Shown: in pieces, positions 55,855 to 64,000 of the stretch | Position numbering within the stretch: position 1 is the stretch's first letter | How the letters are laid out: every line of letters begins with the position of its first letter | DNA from: Artemia franciscana | Taxonomy: Eukaryota; Arthropoda; Branchiopoda; Anostraca; Artemiidae | NCBI RefSeq assembly: GCF_032884065.1 | Contig: NC_088866.1 | Location: forward strand, 51,406,068 to 51,470,067 | DNA length: 64,000 nt | Direction: 5' to 3' | Notes under the pieces: generated by a model | Databases searched by the model: none | Told to the model about the DNA's origin: nothing | Seen by the model: only the letters and a program-made list of their open reading frames with translations | Position numbers and translations under genes: made by a program

Positions 55855-56465
55855 AACAAGTTTTTCAAAGAAAATCAAAGAGCTTCACTACGCCAAAAAT
55901 AAGCAGAAATAAAGTCAAATAACAGTCCTAGCGTAAAACTACCACAAATCACCATCAATAAGTAAGTGAAACTCAAAGCGAACAGAAATTACAATAAATA
56001 ACGTAGTCAAACTGAAAACGAGCAAAAATTGACATGAGTAGGGCTGATGAACCCAGTGACTTCTCAATACTAGAGCAGAATTTGGACTTTACTGAAAACA
56101 AAATACATTTTAATTTTTTTTTACTTTAATAAACAAAAAACTATTAAAATTTTAAGGAATAAATATCACTATATTTATATTACACTGACAATCCATGGTC
56201 ATTTCTTCTTCTTTTTTTCAGTGAAGCGCAAATTATGTTCTGGTCTTGAGAAGCCATGCTGGTAGTCAGCCCTACTCACGTTAATTTTTGCTTGGTCTGA
56301 GTTTGACTACGTTATTAATTGTAATTTCTGTTCGTTTTGAGTTTTATTTATTTATTGATTGTGTTTTGTGCTAGTTTTACGCTTGGAAGATTTTTTGACT
56401 TTATTTCTGCTCATTTTTGCCATAGCGAAGCTCTTTACTTTTCTTTGAAAAGCTTGTTTTTTGGA
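55855..56465. mobile_element. Family G foldback element in the MTAP intron
   Basis: Two arms of about 190 bp, near 55855-56045 and 56270-56465, are inverted copies of each other: GTCAAACTCAGACC-type text and CAAAGCGAACAGAAATTACA on one side match complements on the other, with AAACAAGTTTTTCAAAGAAA and TTTCTTTGAAAAGCTTGTTT at the outer ends. The ~220-bp spacer is unrelated AT-rich DNA. The outer ends and the CGAACAGAAATTAC core are shared with family D, so D and G are related. Confidence 0.65.
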
Positions 56466-56639
56466 AAACATTTTTTAACTTAAAACTATAATAAAAATAG
56501 TATTATGAAGCTACTATATTTATTAATATTAATATTAGATTGATAATTAAGTTAATAACGTAATATTAATCCTACTACAAAACTACCATATTGAGCTCAA
56601 AGTACCAAATATAATAAAAATATGCTTAAAATACTTATT

Positions 56640-56693
56640 TTGCATTTTATAGGCGTGGAAGAGGCCATAAACTTGTGCTAAGCCTTAGTTGTA
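56640..56693 (+). pseudogene. Shadow copy of the start of MTAP exon 57249-57416, with acceptor
   Basis: ATTTTATAG (acceptor AG at 56651-56652) followed by GCGTGGAAGAGGCCATAAAC aligns without gaps to TTTTATAG and the first bases of the true exon (GCATGGAAGGGACCACAAAT). About 31 of 41 positions agree. In the exon frame it reads RGRGHKLVLS against [10 protein letters not shown], and AGG/AGA, CAC/CAT and AGT/AGC are synonymous changes. Similarity fades after about 12 codons. It is either an old exon duplicate or an alternative exon start. Confidence 0.6.
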
Positions 56694-57019
56694 CTCATTT
56701 TTTATTTTCCACTACATGTTTAAGCACTCTTAGATATGGCATTGACAAGAAATGGGCCCCTGCACTAGATAATATATATAAAAAAAGTTTTGTATGAAAT
56801 CAGTAGGCCTAGGGGTTCTGGAGTATCTGGACTATGAGTTATCGTAATTTTGCAATAATAGAATATTGAATGTTAGAAAAACCTTAAAAAATATAAGAGT
56901 TTTGATTAAAGACTAACAGGATAGGGCAGTAATAGCGCCAGAAAAGGTAGGTGATAGAGTCTGCACTTTACTCTTAGCATCAAAAGCTTAAATTTAAAGA
57001 AATACTAAAAATGATACTA

Positions 57020-57115
57020 AGCAAATGTGTTTTTTCTGGATTTTCAGTCTTGCTTTCTAGGTTGTTGATTTATCATTCTTCAGTTTTTAGTTTTCACTTA
57101 CATTTCTTTTTTTGT
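57020..57115 (+). repeat. Family H repeat, single copy before MTAP exon
   Basis: TCTAGGTTGTTGATTTATCA, TTCTTCAGTTTTTAGTTTTC and ACTTACATTTCTTT match the tandem units at 52190-52725. It ends about 135 bases before the exon at 57249. Confidence 0.55.
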
Positions 57116-57248
57116 GCCAAGATGTAACTTGCAGTTGTAGTTTAACCCTCCTTTTTTCTTGTCGTAAATTTGAGATTTTCTTGGATTTTTCTGATTCTAC
57201 ATTATTTGGCAATTTTTTTAAAGCTACAATTTATTTTCCGTTTTATAG

Positions 57249-57416
57249 GCATGGAAGGGACCACAAATTTATGCCCAGTACTGTCAACTATCGTGCCAAC
57301 ATTTGGGCATTACGTGAACTTGGCTGTACTCATATAATTGCATCAACAGCTTGTGGTTCTCTTCGAGAAGATATAAAGCCCGGTGAATTAGTTCTGCTAG
57401 ATCAGTTTATTGATAG
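57249..57416 (+). CDS. Mtap: MTAP, exon with phosphate-site Arg-His and TACGS segments
   Basis: The exon (56 codons, phase 2 at both ends) follows TTTTATAG and precedes a strong donor, GTAAGT. It completes the Arg codon and reads [20 protein letters not shown], then [20 protein letters not shown], then [15 protein letters not shown]. The Arg-His at the exon junction and the Thr-Ala of STACGS are phosphate or ribose contacts known in this family, and NYRANIWAL is a family signature. The length and register match MTAP without gaps to the next exon. Short copies of its start and end lie about 0.6 kb upstream and 0.8 kb downstream. Confidence 0.95.
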
Positions 57417-58186
57417 GTAAGTCTGAATTTTATTTTAAAATGTCTTTACAAGTAGACAAAACTTGACGAATTTTGGATTCTAGAAAAATGTATTGAGAAG
57501 AACATCTTGACATTGCGTCTATGTCAGAACTTTACAAGTGTCTGTGCCAGCGCTGCCAATGTGGTAAAATTGTACCATTCTTGGTGTATTTAGAGGCCCT
57601 GGTACAGTGCCTTACATTTGGGAGTTTTTTGCTACGGTCAAACTTTCCAGTACATTTTGGTTCACTTGCTCATTTCTGACTCAGATATCTGTTCAAGTTT
57701 TAATTTATCGAAATTTTTCTTATTGTTGAGGCAAATTTTTGACCTACTATTTCTATGGTAATAATTAGTCTCTCATGTACAATTTTTGTCATAAAACCAG
57801 CATAGTTTATTTCAAAGCGTTGGCAACGCTTATGCAGTATCCTCCATTAGACAAACTTTTGAAGCTCATACGTGGCAGACCTTTATCGATTAGATATACT
57901 GGTCACATTCCTACTCGTCAGGGATAGCTACAGTAGGGAGCTTCCCTCAGAGTACGTGAAAGAGAGCCTTTTTTATGGGCCATTGCCGTTTGGCCATGAC
58001 TTCCAAGACCTCGAGGCCATGACGAACTGTTAAAATGACCTTTCAGCAGTAGCTATCCCACAAGCACCGTCTTTCGGTGTTTTAAGAGGAAGTATATAAA
58101 TACTTCAAAACTAAGCGAAAAGGTTAGTTGCCAGGATTAGCAGCACATCACCAGATGGTGGCACCACTTAAAAAAAATATGCTTTG
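57417..58186. other. MTAP intron after exon 57249-57416
   Basis: No gene, RNA or recognised repeat was seen; it contains moderately GC-rich unique-looking sequence at about 57840-58080. Confidence 0.4.
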
Positions 58187-58245
58187 GCGGAATAGTACTT
58201 CTTGACCAGTTTATTTATAGGTAAGTCTAAACGTTATTTAGGCAA
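58187..58245 (+). pseudogene. Shadow copy of the end of MTAP exon 57249-57416, with donor
   Basis: GGCGGAATAGTACTTCTTGA and CCAGTTTATTTATAG|GTAAGTCT align without gaps to the end of the true exon and its donor; 42 of 53 positions agree, including all of TAGGTAAGTCT. In frame it reads GGIVLLDQFIY against [11 protein letters not shown]. Four of the differences in VLLD are silent third-base changes (GTT/GTA, CTG/CTT, CTA/CTT, GAT/GAC). Sequence before it does not resemble the exon. An acceptor such as TTAGCAG near 58136-58142 could make it an exon, but this is unproven. Confidence 0.65.
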
Positions 58246-59389
58246 GTATTGACAGGTAAAAAGATAGAAGATTGCGGAAAAGTAAAATTGTATCAATATC
58301 TTATTTGGGGCTATTTAGGATTTTTTGTTTGACCCCGACTAAAACTTGACTTCTGTATATAGGAATTTCTGATCCTGCAGAAACTAAATAGCTCCTCCTG
58401 TTATGTTGATGGCCCAAACTGGATCCATAGATGTTTCATGAAAATTCTATTTAACTGGTGTATCCCCTTTCCCCATTGGCCGTGAGGCTGCTGAAATCGT
58501 ATCCTGGACTTCCTATTGTCAAGTAGGGGTCGTTCCAGTGCGCTACCATAAGTCGAGCTTCAGATCTGTCCAATGGGAATGGCCCTGAGCAATCAGGAAA
58601 TATTAACGCCGTTGCTTTTGTCTTGTAGTAAGTCAGTTCTATTGGTGCCATTCATGCTGAAGTCTGTTCCTTTATATTTTTATGCTAATAAATGGATGAA
58701 TGATTATAAGAGGGATCTGTTGACGGATAAGGTTTAAAAGTCCCTGTAATTTTTGAAGCCAGAGTTTCTTTTCTTGATAAATTATTAGACGAATGGTTAA
58801 TGGGGAAATGAATACAATGTTGACGTTTTGCTTAATGACTCTTTGATTTTCTGCCTGTGACAATACTATACTTTATTATGTACTTTATACTATTCTTAAT
58901 ACTTTTCTTATACTTTTAATACTTATACTTTACTTATATACTTATACAAAGTATAATACTTATACTTTAATAAAACACTTTTCTTAAAAAAATTTTTTTG
59001 TATAACTATACTTTATACCATACTTTTCTTATGTAACTACACTTTTGCTTTAAATTTCACGGTAAAATTGCCGATTCATAGTAGATCTTGATGATACATA
59101 ATCCTCTGGGAGAGTTCGCTTCTGGGCTCGTTTCCCTTGTGACGGTCAGTCGACGCTGAGGCTCGCAAGACATAAGGTCCCCTAAAGGGAAGCGTTGTGA
59201 AAGAATTCGTTTCTCATTATTTGTTATCTTTTCAACCAACTTCGTATTAAAGGTGTGGTTGTAGGAAAATAGGAGGAGGCTCATTTTCTGCATTCATTTC
59301 TACTATAAAACTAACCACAGTCAAGGGAGGTTGTTGCCTTCACAGCGGTTGACAGATTCTTGTAGAAGTAAGTATAGATTGAACAAAAC
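58246..59389. other. MTAP intron with a cryptic TACTT/TATAC repeat
   Basis: At 58860-59050 the sequence is built of variants of TATACTTT, TACTTATAC and ACTTTTCTTAT. The rest (including the moderately GC-rich 58450-58640 and 59080-59200) has no feature I recognise; the frames there have no known motifs. Confidence 0.45.
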
Positions 59390-61085
59390 TAAGCCGCTCC
59401 CAAGCCCAAAGGGGACGAGGCTGCATTCATTTTTCTATAACTGTAAGAGAAAACTAAGCAAAGTAAATAGTATAGAATTCAAGGGGGAGAAAGTGGGGGG
59501 GGGGGGGTAATGACAGTTCTTAATAAATTACAGAAGTGAAAACAGATAAAAAAAAATCTTAGCAAGAATATACAAATTTTAATAAATTATCTATACTTAA
59601 GCTAATATAACATATTTGCCATATTTTTAAATCTAACATTCTTTAACAAGTCATATTCAAATAATGATTTTTTCTTTAACATTCTCTCTATTTCCTTACC
59701 ACTAGATGCAATGGAAACCGGCAGGAGGGAGGGGTAGGTAACAATCCCCCCCTAGAGAGGCAAGAAGGCATTAAAAATCAATATTAATAAGAAACAGAAA
59801 TATTTGCACATAACTCTTGATTAAAACAAAACTATTGATTGCAGTTGTCCTGGCTTACAATTGAGAAAATGTTAGAAATAGGAAACTTAAATATTTCCAC
59901 ATAACCCTTTTTGTGAATAAAACTCCTGGTTACGCTGCCTGTTCTCCCGGCCCCAGCGAATTTTTTATAGTGGTCTCATTGATACTTACGCTTTTTGATA
60001 CTTGTTGTCTTGTTGAAATATTCAATTTTAACAAGTCATTAACTCTGACCAACCCTCCAAAAAAGAGCATTGATCAGTGTCAACTCGATTGCATAGATAC
60101 CCTTTTTCAAAGGGTATTTAGTTTTTAATTCTTAAAGTAATTCTTACGTCTGGATCTTTCAAAAGATAATTGGAGTTGAAAATTGTGATATATCTGGTGG
60201 CTGCTCAACTAAGCAACTCCAAGCCCAAGAAGGGTGGGGCTGTATTTATTTTCCTATAAATGTAAGAGAAACTGCGCTAAGGAAATTCTATTGCAGCCAA
60301 GAGGGGAAAAGGCGGGCACTAACAGCTTTGAATTAATTACAGAAGTGAATACAGAAAAAAAATATACCAAGAATACAAAACTCTGGACAAATTATCTATA
60401 CTGTATAGCATATTTACCATATTTGTAAATCTAATATTCTTCAAAACATTGTGCTCAAATATATATTCTTTGTTTACATTCTTTCCATTTGATTATTACT
60501 AGGTACAATAAACTCTGGCAAGAAGGGGCGAATAATGCCCCCCCCCCACCCGGGAGGCAAGGTAACATTAAAAAATGTATAAAATAGAAACAGAAAAATA
60601 ATTGCAAATATCTCCGGGTAAGGACGAAGCTCCTGGTTGTTCCGGTCCTGAATCTCCTGAGAAATTTGTATGGTGGTTTCCATTTTAGATAGGCTTCTCA
60701 ATCCATATTGACTGCCTGAAATATCCAATATAAATAAGACATATATTCTGACTAACTCTCGGAGGGAACAATACCCCCCCCCCCCCTTCACCCGGGAGGT
60801 AAGGTAACATTTAAAAATGTACACAAATAGAAACAGAAAAATAATTGCAAATATCTCTGATTAAAAACGAAGCTCCCGGTTGCTCCGGTCCTGAATCTCC
60901 TAAGAATTTTATATGGTGGTTCCCATTTTAGATAGGGTTTTTGATCCATATTGACTGTCTGAAATATCCAATATCAGTAAGACAAACACTGTGGCTAACT
61001 CTCCAAAAAAAGAGTTGAGTCCAAAGGCAACTCGATTGCATAGCTTTCCTTGTTTAAAGGGTGTTAAGTTTTTAACCCCTCTGAG
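59390..61085 (+). repeat. ~810-bp tandem duplication in the MTAP intron, with a ~240-bp inner duplication
   Basis: Unit 1 starts near 59392 (AACTAAGCCGCTCCCAAGCC) and unit 2 near 60205 (AACTAAGCAACTCCAAGCCC). Both contain TATAAATGTAAGAGAAA-type text, TACAGAAGTGAA, CATATTT(G/A)CCATATTT and end with CAACTCGATTGCATAG then AAAGGGT(A/G)TT(T/A)AG. Inside unit 2, CACCCGGGAGGCAAGGTAAC (60548) to GAAATATCCAATATAAATAA recurs from 60788. Each sub-unit starts with a C run of 9-14. Confidence 0.65.
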
Positions 61086-62870
61086 TAACTTTTGCTTCCT
61101 GAATTATCGAAACCTAATTAGAGTTAACCATCAAACGCAGTAATCTATTGAAAAAAGCTGAAATTTCTATTCTGGAATTTTTCATTGTTTTGAAATGTAT
61201 TTTGCTGAACTAACTAAAGGTCAGTTCCTACTGTTAGTTACTGTTATTACTGTTAGTTACTGTATCAGTTCCTACTGTCCTGATTGTTAGTAACGATTAA
61301 TAATAGCAGTATTCCTTTAGTTCCTGGATAATAATTTGTTGATTAGAAAGGTTTTTTTTATCGCTAACAATTCGTGGAAATGTTTTGATTGATTTGGAGG
61401 TTTTAAAATAGGAGTTTTGTATGTAAATCAAGATTTAGGACAACACTTTAAGGTTTGTATTCTCTGTTTAATTTTAGTATGTCATTCTTCTGTTCTCCTA
61501 TGGTTTCTATATATCAACGAAAGATGACAATTTTGATATCATTCTATAGATTGGATTCAACTCTATCTATCTGTAGAGTTACGTTTTTGGAATTTGGTCT
61601 ACCTTAGTTCTACCCTAGGATGGATGATAGACTACCGTTAAAAAGTGAAATTAATCATTTTTTATACAACCCGGGAAAAGTTAAGCCAGCTTTACCTCTC
61701 ACAGGGACTATCTGTCTTCGCTTTACTCTAATTAGCCATGGCTTGTTTCTCAAGTGTTTCATCACTTCCACTAAGTTGATCAAATTTGAAATTGAACAAA
61801 TTGGTTGGATATAGCTTGAAAAAAGGGACAATTTTCCGATTTTTCAAAGTTAGTCTCAGCCTTTTCCCAAGGAAAAGTTTGAGTAATATTATAATTTTTG
61901 CTCGTTGAATGGATAGCTCTGAGAATAGTAAATTCAACGATATACATGTCTTGTCCTTTTTGTGCAGGTTACAGCTACATACTTCTCGTGAAATCACTTG
62001 CTTCAGAGGGAACTTTAAACCTCACTTAAACCTCACTTTAAACCTCAAAACAAGCGTAATAATACGATACAAAACTGAAACGTAAAATTTATCGATAATT
62101 TAAGAAGAGATTAAACTTCTGCTATTTGCTACTCCAGAGAGGTTTTGATTTACCAATTTTTATCAGAGAAGTTTTGCCCTTCCTATTTATAGTATCATTG
62201 CCAAGAAACTCTGGTGACCTGTTCATAATTCCTTCTTAAATGAAGAATTTCACATGCTTTATTTTTATTCTTCCTTCCGACTTATTGCATTAATCCTTTC
62301 ATTTTTTACTATTTTTTATTTACTTGCTTAATACTGCATTCCAGTTTTTTCCTTTACTTTCTGCTGCAACGCTATATAGGAGTACAATTTTGTGAAATAA
62401 GGCCGAACTTATAATATTTCATTTCATCGTCACCGTGGGGGCTAATTTTGGTTAGGTATGTACTTAGCCAAAACCACTCCTAACGTAACTTTTACTGAGA
62501 ACATTTCTTCTCATCTTCTCAGTAAAAGAAGATTGGTACCACGGCTGTCAGCTGGAGGGCCTTCGAGTCTACCCTCCTCTTCTTAAATTTTCACCCATAT
62601 TTTTCATATATTTATATGTTTTCCACACACTTTGCTTCGCTATATAGTCCAACTCTTTGGGAAAGAGGAATTAATAGCTTATCCCCTACCCCCTTCCAGC
62701 TGTCGATTTACCTTTTATTTTATGTAATTATGTTTGTTGATGCAGCATATAGCCTATTGATATTTCCACCATAAAGGGTTTCCTTTTATACTCTTATTAA
62801 GTTTATCTGCAAACGAGGTCTGGGGAAAGTTATATGGAAACCTGCCCCAAGACTCATCCAAAGTAAGCTC

Positions 62871-62919
<49 letters not shown>

Positions 62920-62985
62920 AATGCCTTGTTCTTGAACAAGCATTTATTTTTACTATTGGCCACTTATTTGTTTTTGTTTTTACAG
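61086..62985. other. MTAP intron, 3-prime part
   Basis: Mostly unique AT-rich DNA. A 42-base A run occupies 62875-62916, ending about 70 bases before the next exon. AACCTCACTTAAACCTCACTTTAAACCTC at 62017-62046 is a small tandem. AGTAACTGTTA-type phrases repeat near 61230-61265. The acceptor is TTGTTTTTACAG. Confidence 0.5.
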
Positions 62986-63241
62986 GACAACAAAACGTGA
63001 GCAGACTTTCTACGACTGTGCTCCTACATCACCTCGTGGTGTATGTCATGCACCAATGGATGAGCCCTTTTGTTCAAAGACGAGACAAATTCTTTATGAA
63101 ACTGCTCAAGAATTAGGGATTAAAGTACATGCCAAAGGAACTTGTGTGACAATTGAAGGACCACGATTCTCTTCAAAAGCGGAAAGTCACTTATTTAGGC
63201 GTTGGGAGGCAGATGTTGTTAATATGACGACGGTCCCTGAG
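62986..63241 (+). CDS. Mtap: MTAP, exon up to the substrate-binding Met
   Basis: The exon starts in phase 2 after TTTTTACAG and reads [20 protein letters not shown], then [20 protein letters not shown], then [18 protein letters not shown] and ends VVNMTTVPE at a codon boundary before [18 protein letters not shown] and NMTTVPE are strongly conserved in the purine nucleoside phosphorylase class that includes MTAP; the Met of NMTT lies in the nucleoside pocket. The C-terminal part, including the acidic base-recognition segment after this point, must be in exons beyond position 64000. Confidence 0.95.
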
Positions 63242-63441
63242 GTATAAATGTTCCGATCCAGTAAACTAGTGAGCCTAAAGGACCCAAGAGAGCCTAAAGT
63301 TGAGATAATAATGTGCAATTCCGGAACCCGGTAAAAACTAATTAATCAATCCGGCATGACAGTATCTTCTTGTACATAGGGTAGGACAGCCATCGATGCT
63401 CATTAGGCAAAATAAATGTTTAATTGTGTACAACACCTTTT

Positions 63442-63499
63442 TGTTGTTAATACGAAGACGATCCCTGGCGTATAAATATTCCGATCCAGTAAACTAGCG
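63442..63499 (+). pseudogene. Shadow copy of the end of MTAP exon 62986-63241, with donor and intron start
   Basis: TGTTGTTAATACGAAGACGA through CCGATCCAGTAAACTAGCG aligns without gaps to 63214-63271; 51 of 58 positions agree. It covers the last nine codons (VVNTKTIPG against VVNMTTVPE), the donor GTATAA and the first 30 intron bases. The offset is 228 bp, but the DNA between the two is not duplicated. The intron part is as well preserved as the coding part, which suggests a recent event. Confidence 0.7.
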
Positions 63500-63599
63500 T
63501 GGTAAAAGAGTGGTTTAACGTAAAGAAATGGATAAAGAACCAGCTTTGCCGGCTCTTAGCATAGCGACAAAAATGGGGAGGGGAAGTGAATACAAAGTA

Positions 63600-64000
63600 A
63601 AAATAGTGATTTGGAGGGCGGGCGCGGTTGAAATGGGTTTAATCTGATATTAGTTTAAAACAGGCTTTTATACAGAAAAGTAAAGAGCTTTACGTCTGAT
63701 ACTACCAACTCGTAACAGCTATGCACGCTCTTCGTCCATCCTAATCTATTCGTAGGCTCCCTCTTGACACCCTACCAATAAGTTCCAACTTCCCTTAAAT
63801 CTTTCTTTACGATTTCCTTTCACCCTATTTGGGAACGACTTGCTTTTAGTCTGGCCATAGATGGTTGGCGGAAGAGGACGATCATTGGTAATCAAACATC
63901 CTCTATCAGCAGAATGCTTCCTGGTCATTTTAATGACCAGGAAGATGGTTAAACCTGGCCATAGATGGTTGGTAGAAGAGGACGATCATTGGTAATCAAA
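63600..64000. repeat. Unidentified repeat with a 102-bp tandem unit and hairpin at the window edge
   Basis: CTGGCCATAGATGGTTGGCG-AAGAGGACGATCATTGGTAATCAAA at about 63851-63899 recurs at 63955-64000, where the window ends. Between them CTTCCTGGTCATT and AATGACCAGGAAG (about 63920-63947) form a 13-bp perfect stem. Preceding text (GGAGGGCGGGCGCGG; CTCCCTCTTGACACCCTACC) is more GC-rich than its surroundings. No protein is recognised. Confidence 0.5.

Noticed and set aside
61960-62010. Possible shadow of the start of the MTAP exon 62986-63241 (TTTTTTGTGCAG then CGTGAAATCACTTGCT)
   Set aside because: The resemblance to CGTGAGCAGACTTTCT is about what chance and an acceptor-like context would give, with no frame support; not strong enough beside the three clear copies.

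Overview
The window looks like repeat-rich, AT-rich invertebrate DNA, most probably from an arthropod. The two host genes point that way: an intact class I bHLH gene whose N-terminus and bHLH resemble arthropod Daughterless, and a split methylthioadenosine phosphorylase (MTAP) gene with GT/AG introns of 5-6 kb. A branchiopod crustacean is a guess from the style of the repeats and cannot be proved here. There are no bacterial-style operons; almost everything outside the two genes is transposable-element (TE) DNA in several layers.

Layout. 1-7.4 kb: intergenic DNA, a ~250-bp-unit repeat (family B) and a minisatellite-bearing element with a terminal hairpin, like Helentron-associated (HINE/DINE-1) elements (family A). 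7.8-9.4 kb (minus): intronless daughterless-like gene. 9.4-15.2 kb: AT-rich DNA with two LINE fragments, a tRNA-derived SINE and a perfect 32-bp palindrome. 15.2-24.1 kb: a second family A element cut by a near full-length LINE (LINE-1), then a Naiad-like Penelope element (minus) lying among (AT)n arrays. 24.5-34.4 kb: foldback elements (family D), short TIR elements (family F, 8-bp target duplication), a YqaJ-like nuclease relic and a hAT transposase relic. 34.4-43.2 kb: one family F element with perfect 8-bp target duplications, split by a pogo/Tigger transposon and by a LINE block. 44.4-47.5 kb: a third LINE split by a family D element. 48.5-50.5 kb: another D element and a second SINE.

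51.1 kb to the end (plus): three exons of MTAP, the methionine-salvage enzyme. They encode the glycine-rich N-terminal loop, the phosphate-binding Arg-His and Thr-Ala-Cys-Gly segments, and the stretch up to the substrate-binding Met. The first coding exon and the C-terminal exon(s) are not in view. The introns carry B, C and G repeats, a pyrimidine-rich repeat and an 810-bp tandem duplication. They also contain three short copies of MTAP exon ends that still carry the matching splice junctions.

The observations most worth following are: the exon-end copies in MTAP; two LINEs with homologous ORF1 proteins but dissimilar ORF2 proteins, joined by two different stop-start overlaps (TAATG and ATGA); the datable 8.8-kb nest; the nine-copy 13-bp motif array in the pogo element; the catalytically deleted Naiad-like element at microsatellites; and modules shared among families B, D and G. 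All identifications come from reading the sequence. No database search was possible, and repeat boundaries are approximate unless a target duplication is quoted.
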